A stretch of DNA of 64,000 bases from JAJCYL01 sp040222875 (GCA_040222875.1 JAVKCG010000034.1:1-64000); one strand, 5' to 3'; shown: positions 1 to 10,421, numbered from the stretch's first letter. Made by a program: numbers and translations. Notes: generated by a model not told the origin, from the sequence alone.

Positions 1-2383
1 CAACATTAAATGGTTGTTGTTGTGTGTTGTGGAGTTCTAATTTCAAATAGGAGACGGTTGGGTTGGGATACACCTTCAAAGAAGTTTTTAGGTCATCAAT
101 TAATCCAGTGACAACCGCATCGGCCTCAGCGCTTTGTGATGTACACCCTCCAATGGTGACTGTTACACTATATGTTCCTGATTCTGTGACCGCTAAGGAA
201 TTTGACACCTCACCATCAATCAGGCTACCATCTTTAAACCAGGTATGAGTTCCGGTAACACCTGTATTCAATACATTGTTGGTGTTAGTTATTGTGGGCA
301 TTTCAGGATTAACACAGAATGTATTCGTTACACTCTCTGCGGCAGCATAGTTTTCATCTCCACCTTGCGAAGCAGTAACTGTAACGGTGCCTGGTCCTGT
401 AAATGTCAGGTTGCCCCCAGCCAGCTCAGCAGGTCCGGTAACGGCATATTCAATGGCCAACTCAGAAGTTGATGTAGCTGAAAGGCTGATAACGGCATCA
501 CCAAAAATCACATCATTAATTGCGGCGAAGGTGATCGACTGGCTTGCTTTAGCCACAACTAATGTCCTCACTATGCTTTCTGCTGCTGCTATAATATCAT
601 TACCTGGATGGCTGGCAGTAACTGTGATGGTACCAGCACCTGTTATCGTTAAAACGCCATCAGTTATTGTTGCTGGGCCAGCTACCGTCAATATTACCTT
701 TATAGTATCCTGTGATGACGTGGCTGTCAACGGAATAGGAGCCGCTCCAAACGTAGCTTCTGAGATAAGCTCAAATGTCAGTGTTTGCTCAACTTTAGGT
801 ACTGTGACAGTGCGAACTACGCTTTCAGCAGCACTGTAATTGTCATTACCAGGCTGGCTTGCTGTAACTGTAATTGTTCCGGCGCCGGTTATTACCAATT
901 TTCCTTCCTCAATTTTTCCCGGGCCATCGACAGCGTATTCCACAGCTAAGGTGCTCACTGATGATGTAGCTGATAATGTAATTGGATCTGATCCGAATGT
1001 TGCCGTAGCCTGAAGTTCAAATGTGATCGTTTGTGAGGCTTTGGCAACCACCAATTCCCTGACAACATTTTCAGCAGCATTCCATAAATCGTCGCCGGCC
1101 TGGCTGGCTGTGACTACGATTGTTCCTGCTCCTGTAATGGTAAGGTTTCCACTGGTTATTGTACCCGGGCCGGATGTTACTGCCAGACTAACTGTGAGTT
1201 CACTGGTACTTGATGCCGTTAACGCTATAGGTTCAGCACCAAAAGTGGCGGTAGCCGCCAGATCGAAAGTAATGGTCTGATCCCCCTTATCAATATTACC
1301 ATCGCAGTCATTGTCTTTTCCATCGGCTTTAGCGGGGGCACCTGGAAAAACATCTGCGTCCTCATCATCACAGTCTGTATTGTCTAAAACATAGCCTGTG
1401 CTCACACAACTCTCTGTACTTAAAACGCTCTCAGAGTTTCCAAAACCATCACCATCTGAATCGGCATACCAGGTGTTGCTTAATGTGGGATCTGCACCGT
1501 CAATATCGATTTCAGCACCATCGCAAATACCATCATCATCTGAATCGGGGTCGTTAGGGTCGAGAATTGAAGCGTTGTCTAAGGTGAATTGAGTTGTAAA
1601 ACTTTCAGAAGTTTCATCGTAAGCAAATCCAGTTACCTCTTCACCATCCAACAGACCGTCATTGTCGAAATCGGGGTCATTTGGATCAGGATCATCTTCA
1701 TCACCATCTTTTAATCCGTCGTTATCAGAGTCAATTTTCAATGGGTCAGTTACAGGAAAGCCATCTTGACCATTTCTTGTCCCATTAATTTCATCTCCAT
1801 CATTAATTCCATCTCCTTGAGGGAAATCAGTAGTTGCATCAGAATGAGCTGAATTCGGATCAGTTCCAGTTCCTGTTTCTGAATCGGCCTCCTCAAAATC
1901 TGTCAGCCCATCATCATCCGAATCTTCATCATTAGGATCTGTTCCAAGTGATATCTCATCACCATCGTTAAGTCCATCTCCATCAGAATCTGCCACGGTT
2001 GGGTCAGTTTTAATTTGAGCGTCTCCACCATTTACTTCATCGCCATCGCTTCGTCCATCGCCATCGGAATCTGCCTTAAATGGGCTCAATACTTCAGGGT
2101 TGGCAAACGTAGGGCACTCATCACCACATCCCTGAACACCGAAGGGATTATCAAAAATAGATTGTGGATTGTCGTTGTCCGTTTCAGCACCGTCTGATAG
2201 GCCATCTCCATCGACATCATTTACAAGTGGATCATACCCTTGTACATCATCACCTTCGTCACCAGCTTCGTTGTTTTCAGTTTCAAAGCTGTCTGATAAG
2301 CCATCGTTATCTGTGTCCTGACCAACTGATGTAAAATTCAGAAGGCCAAAAACAAAAAGTATAGTTATGTATTTTACTCTCAT
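1..2383 (-). CDS. TSP3/MopE-motif and Ig-like repeat surface protein with T9SS tail (C-terminus beyond left edge)
   Basis: The frame is open from an ATG at 2381-2383 to the window edge, about 794 codons, and its stop lies outside. The N-terminus MRVKYITILFVFGLLNF..GQ is a Sec signal peptide. Residues about 23-300 carry many Asp-rich calcium-binding thrombospondin type 3 repeats (DSDGDGLNDGDE-like). Residues about 300-365 match the MopE-type metal-binding motif (DSDGDGFG .. DCDDEDADVFPGA .. DNDCDG). Four tandem units of about 82 residues follow (QTITF..TFG..ITGAGT..VTASQ), then an Ig-like segment with a Cys pair. Near residue 770 a KVYPNP motif opens a T9SS type A sorting domain that runs out of the window. 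It is probably a secreted, calcium-stabilised adhesin. It lies 12 bp after the FN3 gene on the same strand, so it is probably the last gene of that operon. The domain families are recognised with good confidence; the ligand is unknown. Confidence 0.85.
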   Translation of the reverse strand, partial: MRVKYITILFVFGLLNFTSVGQDTDNDGLSDSFETENNEAGDEGDDVQGYDPLVNDVDGDGLSDGAETDNDNPQSIFDNPFGVQGCGDECPTFANPEVLSPFKADSDGDGRSDGDEVNGGDAQIKTDPTVADSDGDGLNDGDEISLGTDPNDEDSDDDGLTDFEEADSETGTGTDPNSAHSDATTDFPQGDGINDGDEINGTRNGQDGFPVTDPLKIDSDNDGLKDGDEDDPDPNDPDFDNDGLLDGEEVTGFAYDETSESFTTQFTLDNASILDPNDPDSDDDGICDGAEIDIDGADPTLSNTWYADSDGDGFGNSESVLSTESCVSTGYVLDNTDCDDEDADVFPGAPAKADGKDNDCDGNIDKGDQTITFDLAATATFGAEPIALTASSTSELTVSLAVTSGPGTITSGNLTITGAGTIVVTASQAGDDLWNAAENVVRELVVAKASQTITFELQATATFGSDPITLSATSSVSTLAVEYAVDGPGKIEEGKLVITGAGTITVTASQPGNDNYSAAESVVRTVTVPKVEQTLTFELISEATFGAAPIPLTATSSQDTIKVILTVAGPATITDGVLTITGAGTITVTASHPGNDIIAAAESIVRTLVVAKASQSITFAAINDVIFGDAVISLSATSTSELAIEYAVTGPAELAGGNLTFTGPGTVTVTASQGGDENYAAAESVTNTFCVNPEMPTITNTNNVLNTGVTGTHTWFKDGSLIDGEVSNSLAVTESGTYSVTVTIGGCTSQSAEADAVVTGLIDDLKTSLKVYPNPTVSYLKLELHNTQQQPFNV
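310..1285 (-). repeat. four tandem ~246-bp (82-aa) Ig-like coding repeats
   Basis: Equivalent points recur at about 1263, 1017, 772 and 525, a period of 245-246 bp. Each unit encodes QTITF..ATFG..ITLSATS..GPGTIT.G.LTITGAGT..VTASQ.G...AAE. The fixed period, a multiple of three, and the conserved protein pattern show these are protein-domain repeats, not a non-coding array. Confidence 0.85.
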
Positions 2384-2395
2384 GACTCCTAAATT

Positions 2396-5300
2396 TTATC
2401 TCCTCAAAATAATCCTTCTATGAATCGGCAGGTCACTCAATCCCTGGATAGAGATGAGATAGACCCCATCAGGAAGCTGCATTCCAACGAACTCATATTC
2501 ACTAATTTGATTGGCCATCACCAACCCGGCAAAGACTTCACTAACCCTGTCACCAGCGATATCAAAAACTTCTATCGTTACGTTGGCGTCGGTATCTGCC
2601 CTTAGGGCAATATTTATCCGCTCAGAAAACGGGTTCGGATAAAGGGTGAGTTCATAAAATGGAACCGCTAATTGGTCTTTCAGATCAGAACCATCTTCTC
2701 CATTACCTGCAGTGATGATATCGCTAACACTTTCGGGAGCTGATATTTCTTCAGTATTTGATCCATCAACAGAAGAGCCATTCCCTTTTTTCTTGCTTGT
2801 TGTGATATCAACCGAAGCTGCTGTAGTGGTAGTAAATGTCGAAATGACTGAGTAACCGCTTTTGAGGCTTCTGTCTACCGAACAAATACTACGAACCCTC
2901 CACTCATATTCCTCGCTTGCTGTAAGGTTTGTGAGTGTAGCCGTGGCTGAATTGAACCCTGTTACGGTAATCCACTCAGGACTGCCAAACGATCTGTACT
3001 GTACATCATAACTCAATTCATCACCCACCCATGACAAAGAAGCCGCTGACTGAGTAGTATTGTCAACTGTTAAATCAACCGGCTCATCGCAAGATGAAGC
3101 ACCAGTGGTTGTAAAGGTGATTAATCCACTAAGATCGGATGTAACACCTGCTGAACAGATAGATTTAATCCTAAACTGATAATCCGTACCTGCAAAAAGA
3201 TCAGAAAGTTGGATGGACAAATTTTCGGTTGTTTCAATAGTCCATGCGCTGGCACCGGATGGCCTGTACCTGTATTCATATGATGTGGCTGTACCAACTC
3301 CTGCCCAGGACACATCTGCCGTTGTATTCGATACATTCGAAACACTGGCCGACGGAGCCACACAGGGTAAGCCGTCAGTAGTTAATGTAGCAATTGAGGT
3401 AAATGGACTGGCAAAGAATGGGTCCTGATCACAGACAGATCTTATTTGGTATTCGTACTGTGCACCTGCCGCTAAGCCACCAACATTTAGTTGATTCCCA
3501 ACTGCATTCGAATTTGTCCATGCTGTTGTATTCTTCAGCCTAAAACGAACATGATAGTACTCAGCTTCTGTTGAGGCCGTCCATGCGAACAATACTGATT
3601 GCCCAGTGACAGACGCTGTAACATTGATGGGAGTATCACAGAAAGGTTCCCCAAGTGTCGAAAACTCCCTTATTGCTGAATAAGCAGATGTGAGCGTGGC
3701 GTCGGTGTTGCAAACTGTGCGCACCCTAAATTGATAAGATGTGCCGGCTTGCAAACCTGTCGCAGTAAAGTTAGTACCTGTTAACCCATCTATCGTATTC
3801 CAAAAAGCACTGCCACTAACCCTAAACTGCAGTTGATAACGTTCGGCACCTGCTGCAGCCCCCCACGATACCATTATAGAGGTGACATCAGGAGTTGCAT
3901 TGGTGGACAGAATGGGTACTTCACAGGTAGGTGCACCTAAGGTTGTAAATTCTGCAAGACTTGTATAGGCAGAAGAAACACCTGAACATACGCTTTGCAC
4001 CTGATATTGATAAATCATACCCTCCTGAAGAGTGGCTCCGCTGGCAAATTCGCTAACACTCAACCCATCGATAAAAGTCCAGTTTGGAGTGCCCTTTAAT
4101 CGATATCTAAGGATGTAATTATTGTCTGCACTGGCATCGTTCCAATCAATGGTTACTGAGCCAATACCTGGTGTAACAGATGATACAACAGGGACCGTAC
4201 ATGTAGGAGCACCCAACACAGTAGCTGATTGAGTGGCAGAAAACGCGGATGTTACATTTCCGTTGGCACTACATATGGTTGATACGCCAAATTCATACTC
4301 TGTTCCGGCAATTAGACCAGTTAAATCACCTGGTGAGCCTAAAACCCTCTGTGTCCAAAAAGGTGCACCCTTAACCCTGAACCGAACATAATACCCAAAA
4401 GCATTCGGATTAGTTGTCCAGCTAAGGCTGAGAAGTTCAGTACCAGGTGTGGCTACAACAGATGCTGGTATATCACAGACAAATGCTAGCGGTATAGTAA
4501 ACGATTTGGTGGTTGAGAAAGCCGATCGTATAGCACCTGTTGGTCCACAATAACTTCTTACCTGGTAATCATAAGTTTGTCCAGCAGTTAATCCATCAAT
4601 AAGCGTTGATGTTGACTGAACAACCCGTGAATTCCAAATGAGATTGTTCTTTTGTTTAAACCTCACTTCATAAGCAGTGGAGGACATATCATCCCAGCTA
4701 ATTGTTGTTTCTCCAATATTATTTTGGTCAACTGATGATGAAGTATTGGTTGGGACATTGCATGGCGTTGCGCTTTGTAACGTGGTAAATTGAAGCGCAG
4801 GACTAAAAGCTGTGCCTTCAGTACCAAACTCACAAACCGAATTTACCCGAACAACATAAACTGTATTGGGTATTAACCCGGTCAAATTATTAGAATTCTG
4901 GATTGATTGCGTTGTTATCCAATTGGCAGCACCAAAAGCCCGATACTGGACGTTGTACAATAAAGAGCCATCTGTAGCACCCCAATTTATCGAAGCACCA
5001 GTTTCTGAAATATTGGTAACAAATGGTGTGCTGGGAGCAACGCAAACTGCCGCACCATCAGTTTCAACAATTACTGTTGTTGAAAAATCAGTGGTTATGT
5101 CAGGCGTTCCTGTGCATGTAGCCCTTGCCTGAATTTCATAAGGCGTACCACTTTCAAGGTTTTCAAAAGTGTAATTATTCCCAGTTACACTGGTAATCAG
5201 GTTCCAGTTGGTTGACCCCAATGATCTGATTTGAACATCATAAGTATCAGCATCACCCAACCAGCTAATCGTAATTGATTCAGTGGTGACATTTTCATCA

Positions 5301-6154
5301 GAAGGCTCTATCAAAATTGGAATAGAGCAATCCGGTTCACCAGTCGTTTCAAAAATTAGCGCATTGGCAAAAATGTTACCATTGGGGCATTCTGATCCCA
5401 CCCTTACTTGATAGATTGTTCCAGAGAGGAGGGAAGTCAAAACGAACTGATTTCCGCTTATTGCTGTCTCAGAAGTCCAATCTGTTTCACTGGAAGACCT
5501 GTACTCCACAATGTAAGTGGATGGTTCATTGGTCGGAGAAGCCCAGGAAACAGTGGCACCAGTAGTCGTAATATTTGCCAACGAAACTGTTAGTGGCTCT
5601 TCACATGCAGGGGGACCGAAAGTTGTAAACTCCAATGATTCAGTAAACTCAGAAGAACCATCGTTGCCACAATCAGCCTGAAGTTGAAATTCATAGGCTG
5701 TACCCGCTTCGAGTGATGTTAAACTGACGGAACCTGACCCCTCAATACCAGGAGTCCAAGTTTCTGTACCTACTATTCGGTATTGATAGTTGTAAGATGC
5801 CTCGATGAAATTCCAAGTAATTGTAGCGGAATTATCTGTTAAGGCTGTTACTTGTAGGCCATCGGGTACCAGGCAGGCATCTTCACCGAACCCATCATCA
5901 GCCGTGTAAATGAAGCCGATATGCGTTATTGTGCTGCCATTCAAGCCATTTACTGGTGACGCTACAACGCCTTCTCCTGCGACGCCGAAATGCTCCAGGG
6001 TTTGGCCACTTTGGTTGCCAGTGGTACCGGTGGTTTGACCACCTCCCCCACCATTTCCGGTGACCGTTGTTCTATTTTCAACCTGCCCAAAGGCATTGGG
6101 GTGCCAAAGCAACCCAAGTGCGAAGAGCATGGCGATTATTTTTAATCTTTTCAT
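2396..6154 (-). CDS. secreted protein with 11 fibronectin type III repeats and a T9SS type A sorting domain
   Basis: 1252 residues. The signal peptide is MKRLKIIAMLFALGLL..NAFGQ. A short Gly/Thr-rich spacer is followed by eleven FN3-like units of about 90-95 residues. Each opens with a Cys-x-x-Pro motif (CLVP, CEEP, CSIP, CVAP, CNVP, CDIP, CTVP, CEVP, CDTP, CVAP, CDEP) and contains SW/YxVRFR, GLxAGTxYEFQVRSVC and TSAFS segments. A Ser-rich linker leads to the C-terminal domain (about 1165-1252), which begins LTLYPNPFSERINIAL and ends with a basic RRIILRR tail. Such tails direct export through T9SS and attachment at the surface. The regular Cys in each unit suggests disulfides or a rigid rod. 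It sits 34 bp after the S74 fibre gene and 12 bp before the TSP3 gene. It is probably structural or adhesive; no catalytic domain is visible. Confidence 0.9.
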   Translation of the reverse strand: MKRLKIIAMLFALGLLWHPNAFGQVENRTTVTGNGGGGGQTTGTTGNQSGQTLEHFGVAGEGVVASPVNGLNGSTITHIGFIYTADDGFGEDACLVPDGLQVTALTDNSATITWNFIEASYNYQYRIVGTETWTPGIEGSGSVSLTSLEAGTAYEFQLQADCGNDGSSEFTESLEFTTFGPPACEEPLTVSLANITTTGATVSWASPTNEPSTYIVEYRSSSETDWTSETAISGNQFVLTSLLSGTIYQVRVGSECPNGNIFANALIFETTGEPDCSIPILIEPSDENVTTESITISWLGDADTYDVQIRSLGSTNWNLITSVTGNNYTFENLESGTPYEIQARATCTGTPDITTDFSTTVIVETDGAAVCVAPSTPFVTNISETGASINWGATDGSLLYNVQYRAFGAANWITTQSIQNSNNLTGLIPNTVYVVRVNSVCEFGTEGTAFSPALQFTTLQSATPCNVPTNTSSSVDQNNIGETTISWDDMSSTAYEVRFKQKNNLIWNSRVVQSTSTLIDGLTAGQTYDYQVRSYCGPTGAIRSAFSTTKSFTIPLAFVCDIPASVVATPGTELLSLSWTTNPNAFGYYVRFRVKGAPFWTQRVLGSPGDLTGLIAGTEYEFGVSTICSANGNVTSAFSATQSATVLGAPTCTVPVVSSVTPGIGSVTIDWNDASADNNYILRYRLKGTPNWTFIDGLSVSEFASGATLQEGMIYQYQVQSVCSGVSSAYTSLAEFTTLGAPTCEVPILSTNATPDVTSIMVSWGAAAGAERYQLQFRVSGSAFWNTIDGLTGTNFTATGLQAGTSYQFRVRTVCNTDATLTSAYSAIREFSTLGEPFCDTPINVTASVTGQSVLFAWTASTEAEYYHVRFRLKNTTAWTNSNAVGNQLNVGGLAAGAQYEYQIRSVCDQDPFFASPFTSIATLTTDGLPCVAPSASVSNVSNTTADVSWAGVGTATSYEYRYRPSGASAWTIETTENLSIQLSDLFAGTDYQFRIKSICSAGVTSDLSGLITFTTTGASSCDEPVDLTVDNTTQSAASLSWVGDELSYDVQYRSFGSPEWITVTGFNSATATLTNLTASEEYEWRVRSICSVDRSLKSGYSVISTFTTTTAASVDITTSKKKGNGSSVDGSNTEEISAPESVSDIITAGNGEDGSDLKDQLAVPFYELTLYPNPFSERINIALRADTDANVTIEVFDIAGDRVSEVFAGLVMANQISEYEFVGMQLPDGVYLISIQGLSDLPIHRRIILRR

Positions 6155-6188
6155 AACCTTTTCTTTTTATGGTTATACATGCTCTTAT

Positions 6189-9100
6189 TTACTGCTGATC
6201 TACTGTTTTTACATCATCTGCTTTCGGTTGGGTTGGTAATAGCGTACCTATTAGTTGTTGTAGGTTACTCAGCTGAGCTGAGAGAGTTTCTATCTCTTTG
6301 CTGTTAGTATCGGCCTTGGCAAGACTGGCTTTCAAGTCGGTATTCTCAGTTTCTAAAGCAGTGATTTTGGCGTTGAGTTCTTTGATTGCTTCGATTAAAA
6401 TAGCAGTCATTTGTGAGTAATTGACTGACTTCATACCGTCTCCCTTTGTAGTAACTAATTCTGGATAAATAGCCTCAACCTCCTGAGCGATCACTCCTAT
6501 TTGCTTATTTCCTGACTTTTCAAGATCAATCCAATCATAGGAAACTCCTCGCATCTTTAAAATATTGGATAAAGTGTTTTCTAAGGTGTTTATATTCTTT
6601 TTTAATCTTCGATCAGATGGTGATATTATTGAACCATCTAGGTCACCTGAAAAAACGTTAGCATAAATTACACCCGGAGTGGAATATGTAGCATCGAACC
6701 CACCCAACATTTGAATGGTTGCCGAATTAGATTCGTTGATAGTGAGGTTACCTGAAGTACCATCATTTGATAGCGTTGCAAAGACATCACTACTGCTTTG
6801 AAGTTGCAATTGCCCTTGAGCTAGAAAATTGCTAGCGAAAACATTTCCAGTTTCACCATCCAGTTGAACTGTTACTACAGATGGCCCACCTGAGACAGGT
6901 GTTTTATGAAGGTCGAAATAGCCCCATTCGTCTGTATTATCAGTTTGAATCTCAAGGTTAGAGCTTTGAGCACCACTAGTGCCATATAACCTGATAGCAC
7001 CACGTTCATCATCTCCTGATGTACTACCTAAATCAATATTGGGAGAACTGGTCCCATTCAACCTAATTCGTCCAGATTTACCATTGTTCCCTTCCGTTCG
7101 ATTCGAGAATATGGCAACTAAGGCAGTTCCCTCATTGTCATAAAAATCAATTCCGCTTCTTTTATAATTGTTTGCATATGGATTCGGAGCTTGAAAGTCT
7201 CGGTCAGTTATGTAAGCTTCAAATAGCAGGGCATCACCATCAAGTGTAGTATTCTCACCAAACATGTGCATAAAACCAAGACCATCACCGAAAGGTCCCA
7301 TTCTAACAGCTCCCCTTCTATGACCAGCATCAGCATAGCTGCTGATATATAACCTGCCACCCTGTGAGCCAGCTATTGAACCCAGCTGAACCTCCGGATC
7401 GATCGTTGATTTGGAATAGAGGTTAAGCGAACCAGTTGTAAAACCAGTTGTCTGATTGTCAATTACCCCAAACTGCGCTTTCAAATCATCATTTACGTCT
7501 TTTATAGTGAATTCATTTTGCTGTATGCCGTTCTGATCCAGCGTAAAGGAATTGGTACCATCTGTTAATGTGATAGACGAGTTACTACCGTTAAGTGAAA
7601 TTGCATTGTTATTATTGGCATCATTCACATTTAATAAGCCAGCATTATTCTCATCAACCATTTCGATAGAATTATTATTCTGGTTGCTGCCTTGCTTCAC
7701 AGCAATATTTTGACCAGCCCTCAAGGATCCTGAAAAATCAGCGCTTCCATCCTGACCAGTCATGAAAATATTATTACCACCGGGTCCATTGAGGATCATC
7801 CTACCAAAGTCGCCATTGCCTGCATCCTCAACCCTAAAATCAACTGGTGAGTTACCACCATCATCACCAAACATGAAGAAGTATGGCAAGTTTGAGCCAG
7901 TTCCTGCATCGGGGCCAGCATCTGAACCGAATTGTACTGATCTATTATTAGGAGAACTGACATTGAGGGCTCCAGCTTCTAATCTGGCATAATCATCATT
8001 TCTAGCACTCATATCGATGTAGCCCCTTCCTTGTCCATTAACACCCATTCTTGAGTTAGTTGGGTGATAGGGACCACCACCATCATCTCTGGTTTGTGAA
8101 TCAAAAAACTCTAGAAAACCAGTACCGCTATTATCATCATATCCGATTCCAGCCATTCCTCTATCATAAGAGCCATCACTTGCTTGAATATTAAAATGCA
8201 TGCTGGCCCATTGCTCAGTTCCATCATTATCTATTTCAACATTAAACGATGGCGGATGACCACCACCGACTTCAGCCGAACCCATCATTTGGAAGTATGG
8301 AAGATCCGCACCTCCTTGATTCCAGCCTTTAGCAGAAAAATTGAAATTGGGCGAGGTAGGACCATCGATGCTCATGGCTCCGTATTCCGCATCATTTTCC
8401 CTTGCAACACTCATATTAACGAACTGCCTGTACCAACCTCCTCCGTCAGAGGTGCCACCATAAAGTGATATATAGCCTCTCTCCGCACCATTATTGTCTT
8501 TCTCCCAAACCGGTGCACCCATTTGAACGTTTGGTATACCCCCATTACCACTTAAAAACAGTTCTCCGGCATAAGGAGCAACACCTGGAGTATTACCGTC
8601 ATCATCATGATCCGTATCAGTGGCATTGATGCTGAAAATGTTGTTATCATCGGGATCAACAATATCCAAAAAGGTTTGGTTGCTTTGGCTGATTCCGTCA
8701 GCGTTAATACTGAATTCTCTGCCATCTGAGCTCCTAAAAGTCATTCCTCCCATCTCGTTACCGTTGCCGTCATTATGAACATCCATCCAGATCAAGTCTG
8801 GGGTGTAAGGACAAGGCTCATCCGGTGTATTGGGATCGCCATCACAATCACCGACATCACCTAATAATTCCTGGGTGCCTCGGAATGCGAAAAATGGAAA
8901 TAAAGGATTACCATCTGGTTCTTCTTCCCAGTTTTTTCTTCCCATGGACATTTGAGTCCCGTTGATCTGAATTTCTCCATCAAAGCGACCAGCCCAATTT
9001 TCTTCACCGTTTTGGGCAGTTCCCCAAACTCCAACATTTGTACCGAGGTTTTTCGAAGCAGTGCCTCGAACGCCTACATTAAATGATCCAGTGGCTCCAT

Positions 9101-10421
9101 CATTTCTTGTATCAAACCATGCGCCGTAGCTGGTTCCATTTTCAACAGGCGTTGAAAAGTTCAGGCCACGTACCGCTACAGGGAATGTACTACCCGTACC
9201 AGCTACTTCACCTCTTAAACCATAGCGGGCTCCAGCGCCTTCACCGTCTGATCGGCCATAGACACCATAAAGAAAATCTTCATTATTAGCGTCACCGAAG
9301 GCAGTGCCCTGTACACCAATATTGAAACCAGAAGTTGATGCATCTGCTTGTAGAGCAATACCCAAAACCCTCGCTATATCATCTGAATTGTCCTCAGGAG
9401 TACCATTATCACTTCCTGCAAATGGAATACCAGTCGCTGTTACAACTACCGCTGGTTGCTGATCTGGGGTTTCATTATAATCAACTGAAAATGTACCATC
9501 AACTCCTGGTATGCCGCCATCTACCTCGATATTACCCGTGATTTTTACATCACCTTCAAAAAACCCTGCCCAGTTTTCACTGGCAGCACCGCTTGCCTTC
9601 CCATGAACACCTATATTAATAAGTGAGTTTGGATTTGCCGCAAGCCCCTGTACACCTGTATTTGTACTAGAACTAATATCTCCGGCAAATGTTCGTCCTC
9701 TTACTCCAATATTAATTGTAGGGTTCCCACTTCCAGAAAAGTCTCCGCCTATACTGAAAGTTGCAGCATTGTCATTGGACATATCCCCTCGTATTGCAGA
9801 TGCGAAACCAAATGTTCCATGTAAGTCGCCCCTTACGCCGTAAGCCACACCATTTGCGTCTGCTCCTAATACTTCACCATGAACACCCTGGCTCCAACCG
9901 GCTGCGTTTGGCACCAAGTTAACTTGTCCTCTCACCCCTGCAACATCACCCGTTGCATTAGAGACCACTCCTAAAACACCTGTAAGGTCACTATCAAGAT
10001 CAACACCTGTTCCACTAACTTCCCCTTTAAGAGCGGGTAACTCTTCGTTTGTTCCAATGTCTCCGGAAGTAAAGAAATTTCTGTTTTGATAGGCTGATCG
10101 CAGCGTAACTGGTGAAAGCACATTGCCATCTACTGAAATCAGCAACTGTCGTTCAGCTCCTCCTTCAAACAGCTGCGGCAATGGCGTTGGTGTATCGCCT
10201 TGACCAAGCACAACGGCATAGAGACCGTCAACCACATTTACATCAGTGTGGGTTTCTGTCCAACTGATGTCATTATCCTGGATGCTGAACACGAAAGTTC
10301 TTGTACCGTTTGCAGCCTGGCCGCTTTCAATAAGCTTACCCTGAAAGGACATTGTATTCTGACCCAAGACTAAACCAACAAATGCGAAAAATACTACAAG
10401 GAAAGTGGAAAGAGTTTTCAT
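6189..10421 (-). CDS. phage-tail-fibre-like exported protein with C-terminal S74 intramolecular chaperone domain
   Basis: 1410 residues. The N-terminus MKTLSTFLVVFFAFVGLVLGQ is a Sec signal peptide. The body is a long, low-complexity beta region rich in Gly, Asn and Asp, with imperfect repeats such as GVRGTA..NVGVWGTA and ENWAGRFDGEIQINGT. The C-terminus (about 1266-1370) starts at SDRRLKKNINTLENTL and continues with YDWIDLE..QIGVIAQEVEAIYPELV and VNYSQMTAILIEAIKELNAKI, the signature of the S74 chaperone of phage tail spikes and endosialidases. That domain trimerises the fibre and then cuts itself off at the Ser of the SDRR segment. A coiled coil follows. There is no T9SS tail, unlike the next two genes. 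It is the first gene of the presumed surface operon. It is most likely a host-encoded trimeric fibre; a prophage origin is unlikely because it has a Sec signal and no phage neighbours. Confidence 0.85.
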   Translation of the reverse strand: MKTLSTFLVVFFAFVGLVLGQNTMSFQGKLIESGQAANGTRTFVFSIQDNDISWTETHTDVNVVDGLYAVVLGQGDTPTPLPQLFEGGAERQLLISVDGNVLSPVTLRSAYQNRNFFTSGDIGTNEELPALKGEVSGTGVDLDSDLTGVLGVVSNATGDVAGVRGQVNLVPNAAGWSQGVHGEVLGADANGVAYGVRGDLHGTFGFASAIRGDMSNDNAATFSIGGDFSGSGNPTINIGVRGRTFAGDISSSTNTGVQGLAANPNSLINIGVHGKASGAASENWAGFFEGDVKITGNIEVDGGIPGVDGTFSVDYNETPDQQPAVVVTATGIPFAGSDNGTPEDNSDDIARVLGIALQADASTSGFNIGVQGTAFGDANNEDFLYGVYGRSDGEGAGARYGLRGEVAGTGSTFPVAVRGLNFSTPVENGTSYGAWFDTRNDGATGSFNVGVRGTASKNLGTNVGVWGTAQNGEENWAGRFDGEIQINGTQMSMGRKNWEEEPDGNPLFPFFAFRGTQELLGDVGDCDGDPNTPDEPCPYTPDLIWMDVHNDGNGNEMGGMTFRSSDGREFSINADGISQSNQTFLDIVDPDDNNIFSINATDTDHDDDGNTPGVAPYAGELFLSGNGGIPNVQMGAPVWEKDNNGAERGYISLYGGTSDGGGWYRQFVNMSVARENDAEYGAMSIDGPTSPNFNFSAKGWNQGGADLPYFQMMGSAEVGGGHPPSFNVEIDNDGTEQWASMHFNIQASDGSYDRGMAGIGYDDNSGTGFLEFFDSQTRDDGGGPYHPTNSRMGVNGQGRGYIDMSARNDDYARLEAGALNVSSPNNRSVQFGSDAGPDAGTGSNLPYFFMFGDDGGNSPVDFRVEDAGNGDFGRMILNGPGGNNIFMTGQDGSADFSGSLRAGQNIAVKQGSNQNNNSIEMVDENNAGLLNVNDANNNNAISLNGSNSSITLTDGTNSFTLDQNGIQQNEFTIKDVNDDLKAQFGVIDNQTTGFTTGSLNLYSKSTIDPEVQLGSIAGSQGGRLYISSYADAGHRRGAVRMGPFGDGLGFMHMFGENTTLDGDALLFEAYITDRDFQAPNPYANNYKRSGIDFYDNEGTALVAIFSNRTEGNNGKSGRIRLNGTSSPNIDLGSTSGDDERGAIRLYGTSGAQSSNLEIQTDNTDEWGYFDLHKTPVSGGPSVVTVQLDGETGNVFASNFLAQGQLQLQSSSDVFATLSNDGTSGNLTINESNSATIQMLGGFDATYSTPGVIYANVFSGDLDGSIISPSDRRLKKNINTLENTLSNILKMRGVSYDWIDLEKSGNKQIGVIAQEVEAIYPELVTTKGDGMKSVNYSQMTAILIEAIKELNAKITALETENTDLKASLAKADTNSKEIETLSAQLSNLQQLIGTLLPTQPKADDVKTVDQQ

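Noticed and set aside
387..839. Long + strand frames over the leftward repeat-protein genes (also in the giant gene)
   Set aside because: These mirror the low-complexity Thr/Val/Ala coding of the opposite strand, have no start context or family motifs, and repeat with the domain period.
310..1285. Regularly spaced repeats as a possible CRISPR array
   Set aside because: The 245-246 bp period is a multiple of a codon, the units encode the same protein domain in one open frame, and there are no short identical repeats with unique spacers.
6189..10421. S74 tail-fibre domain as evidence of a prophage
   Set aside because: The protein has a Sec signal peptide, the neighbours are T9SS surface proteins, and no other phage gene, integrase or att-like repeat is present.
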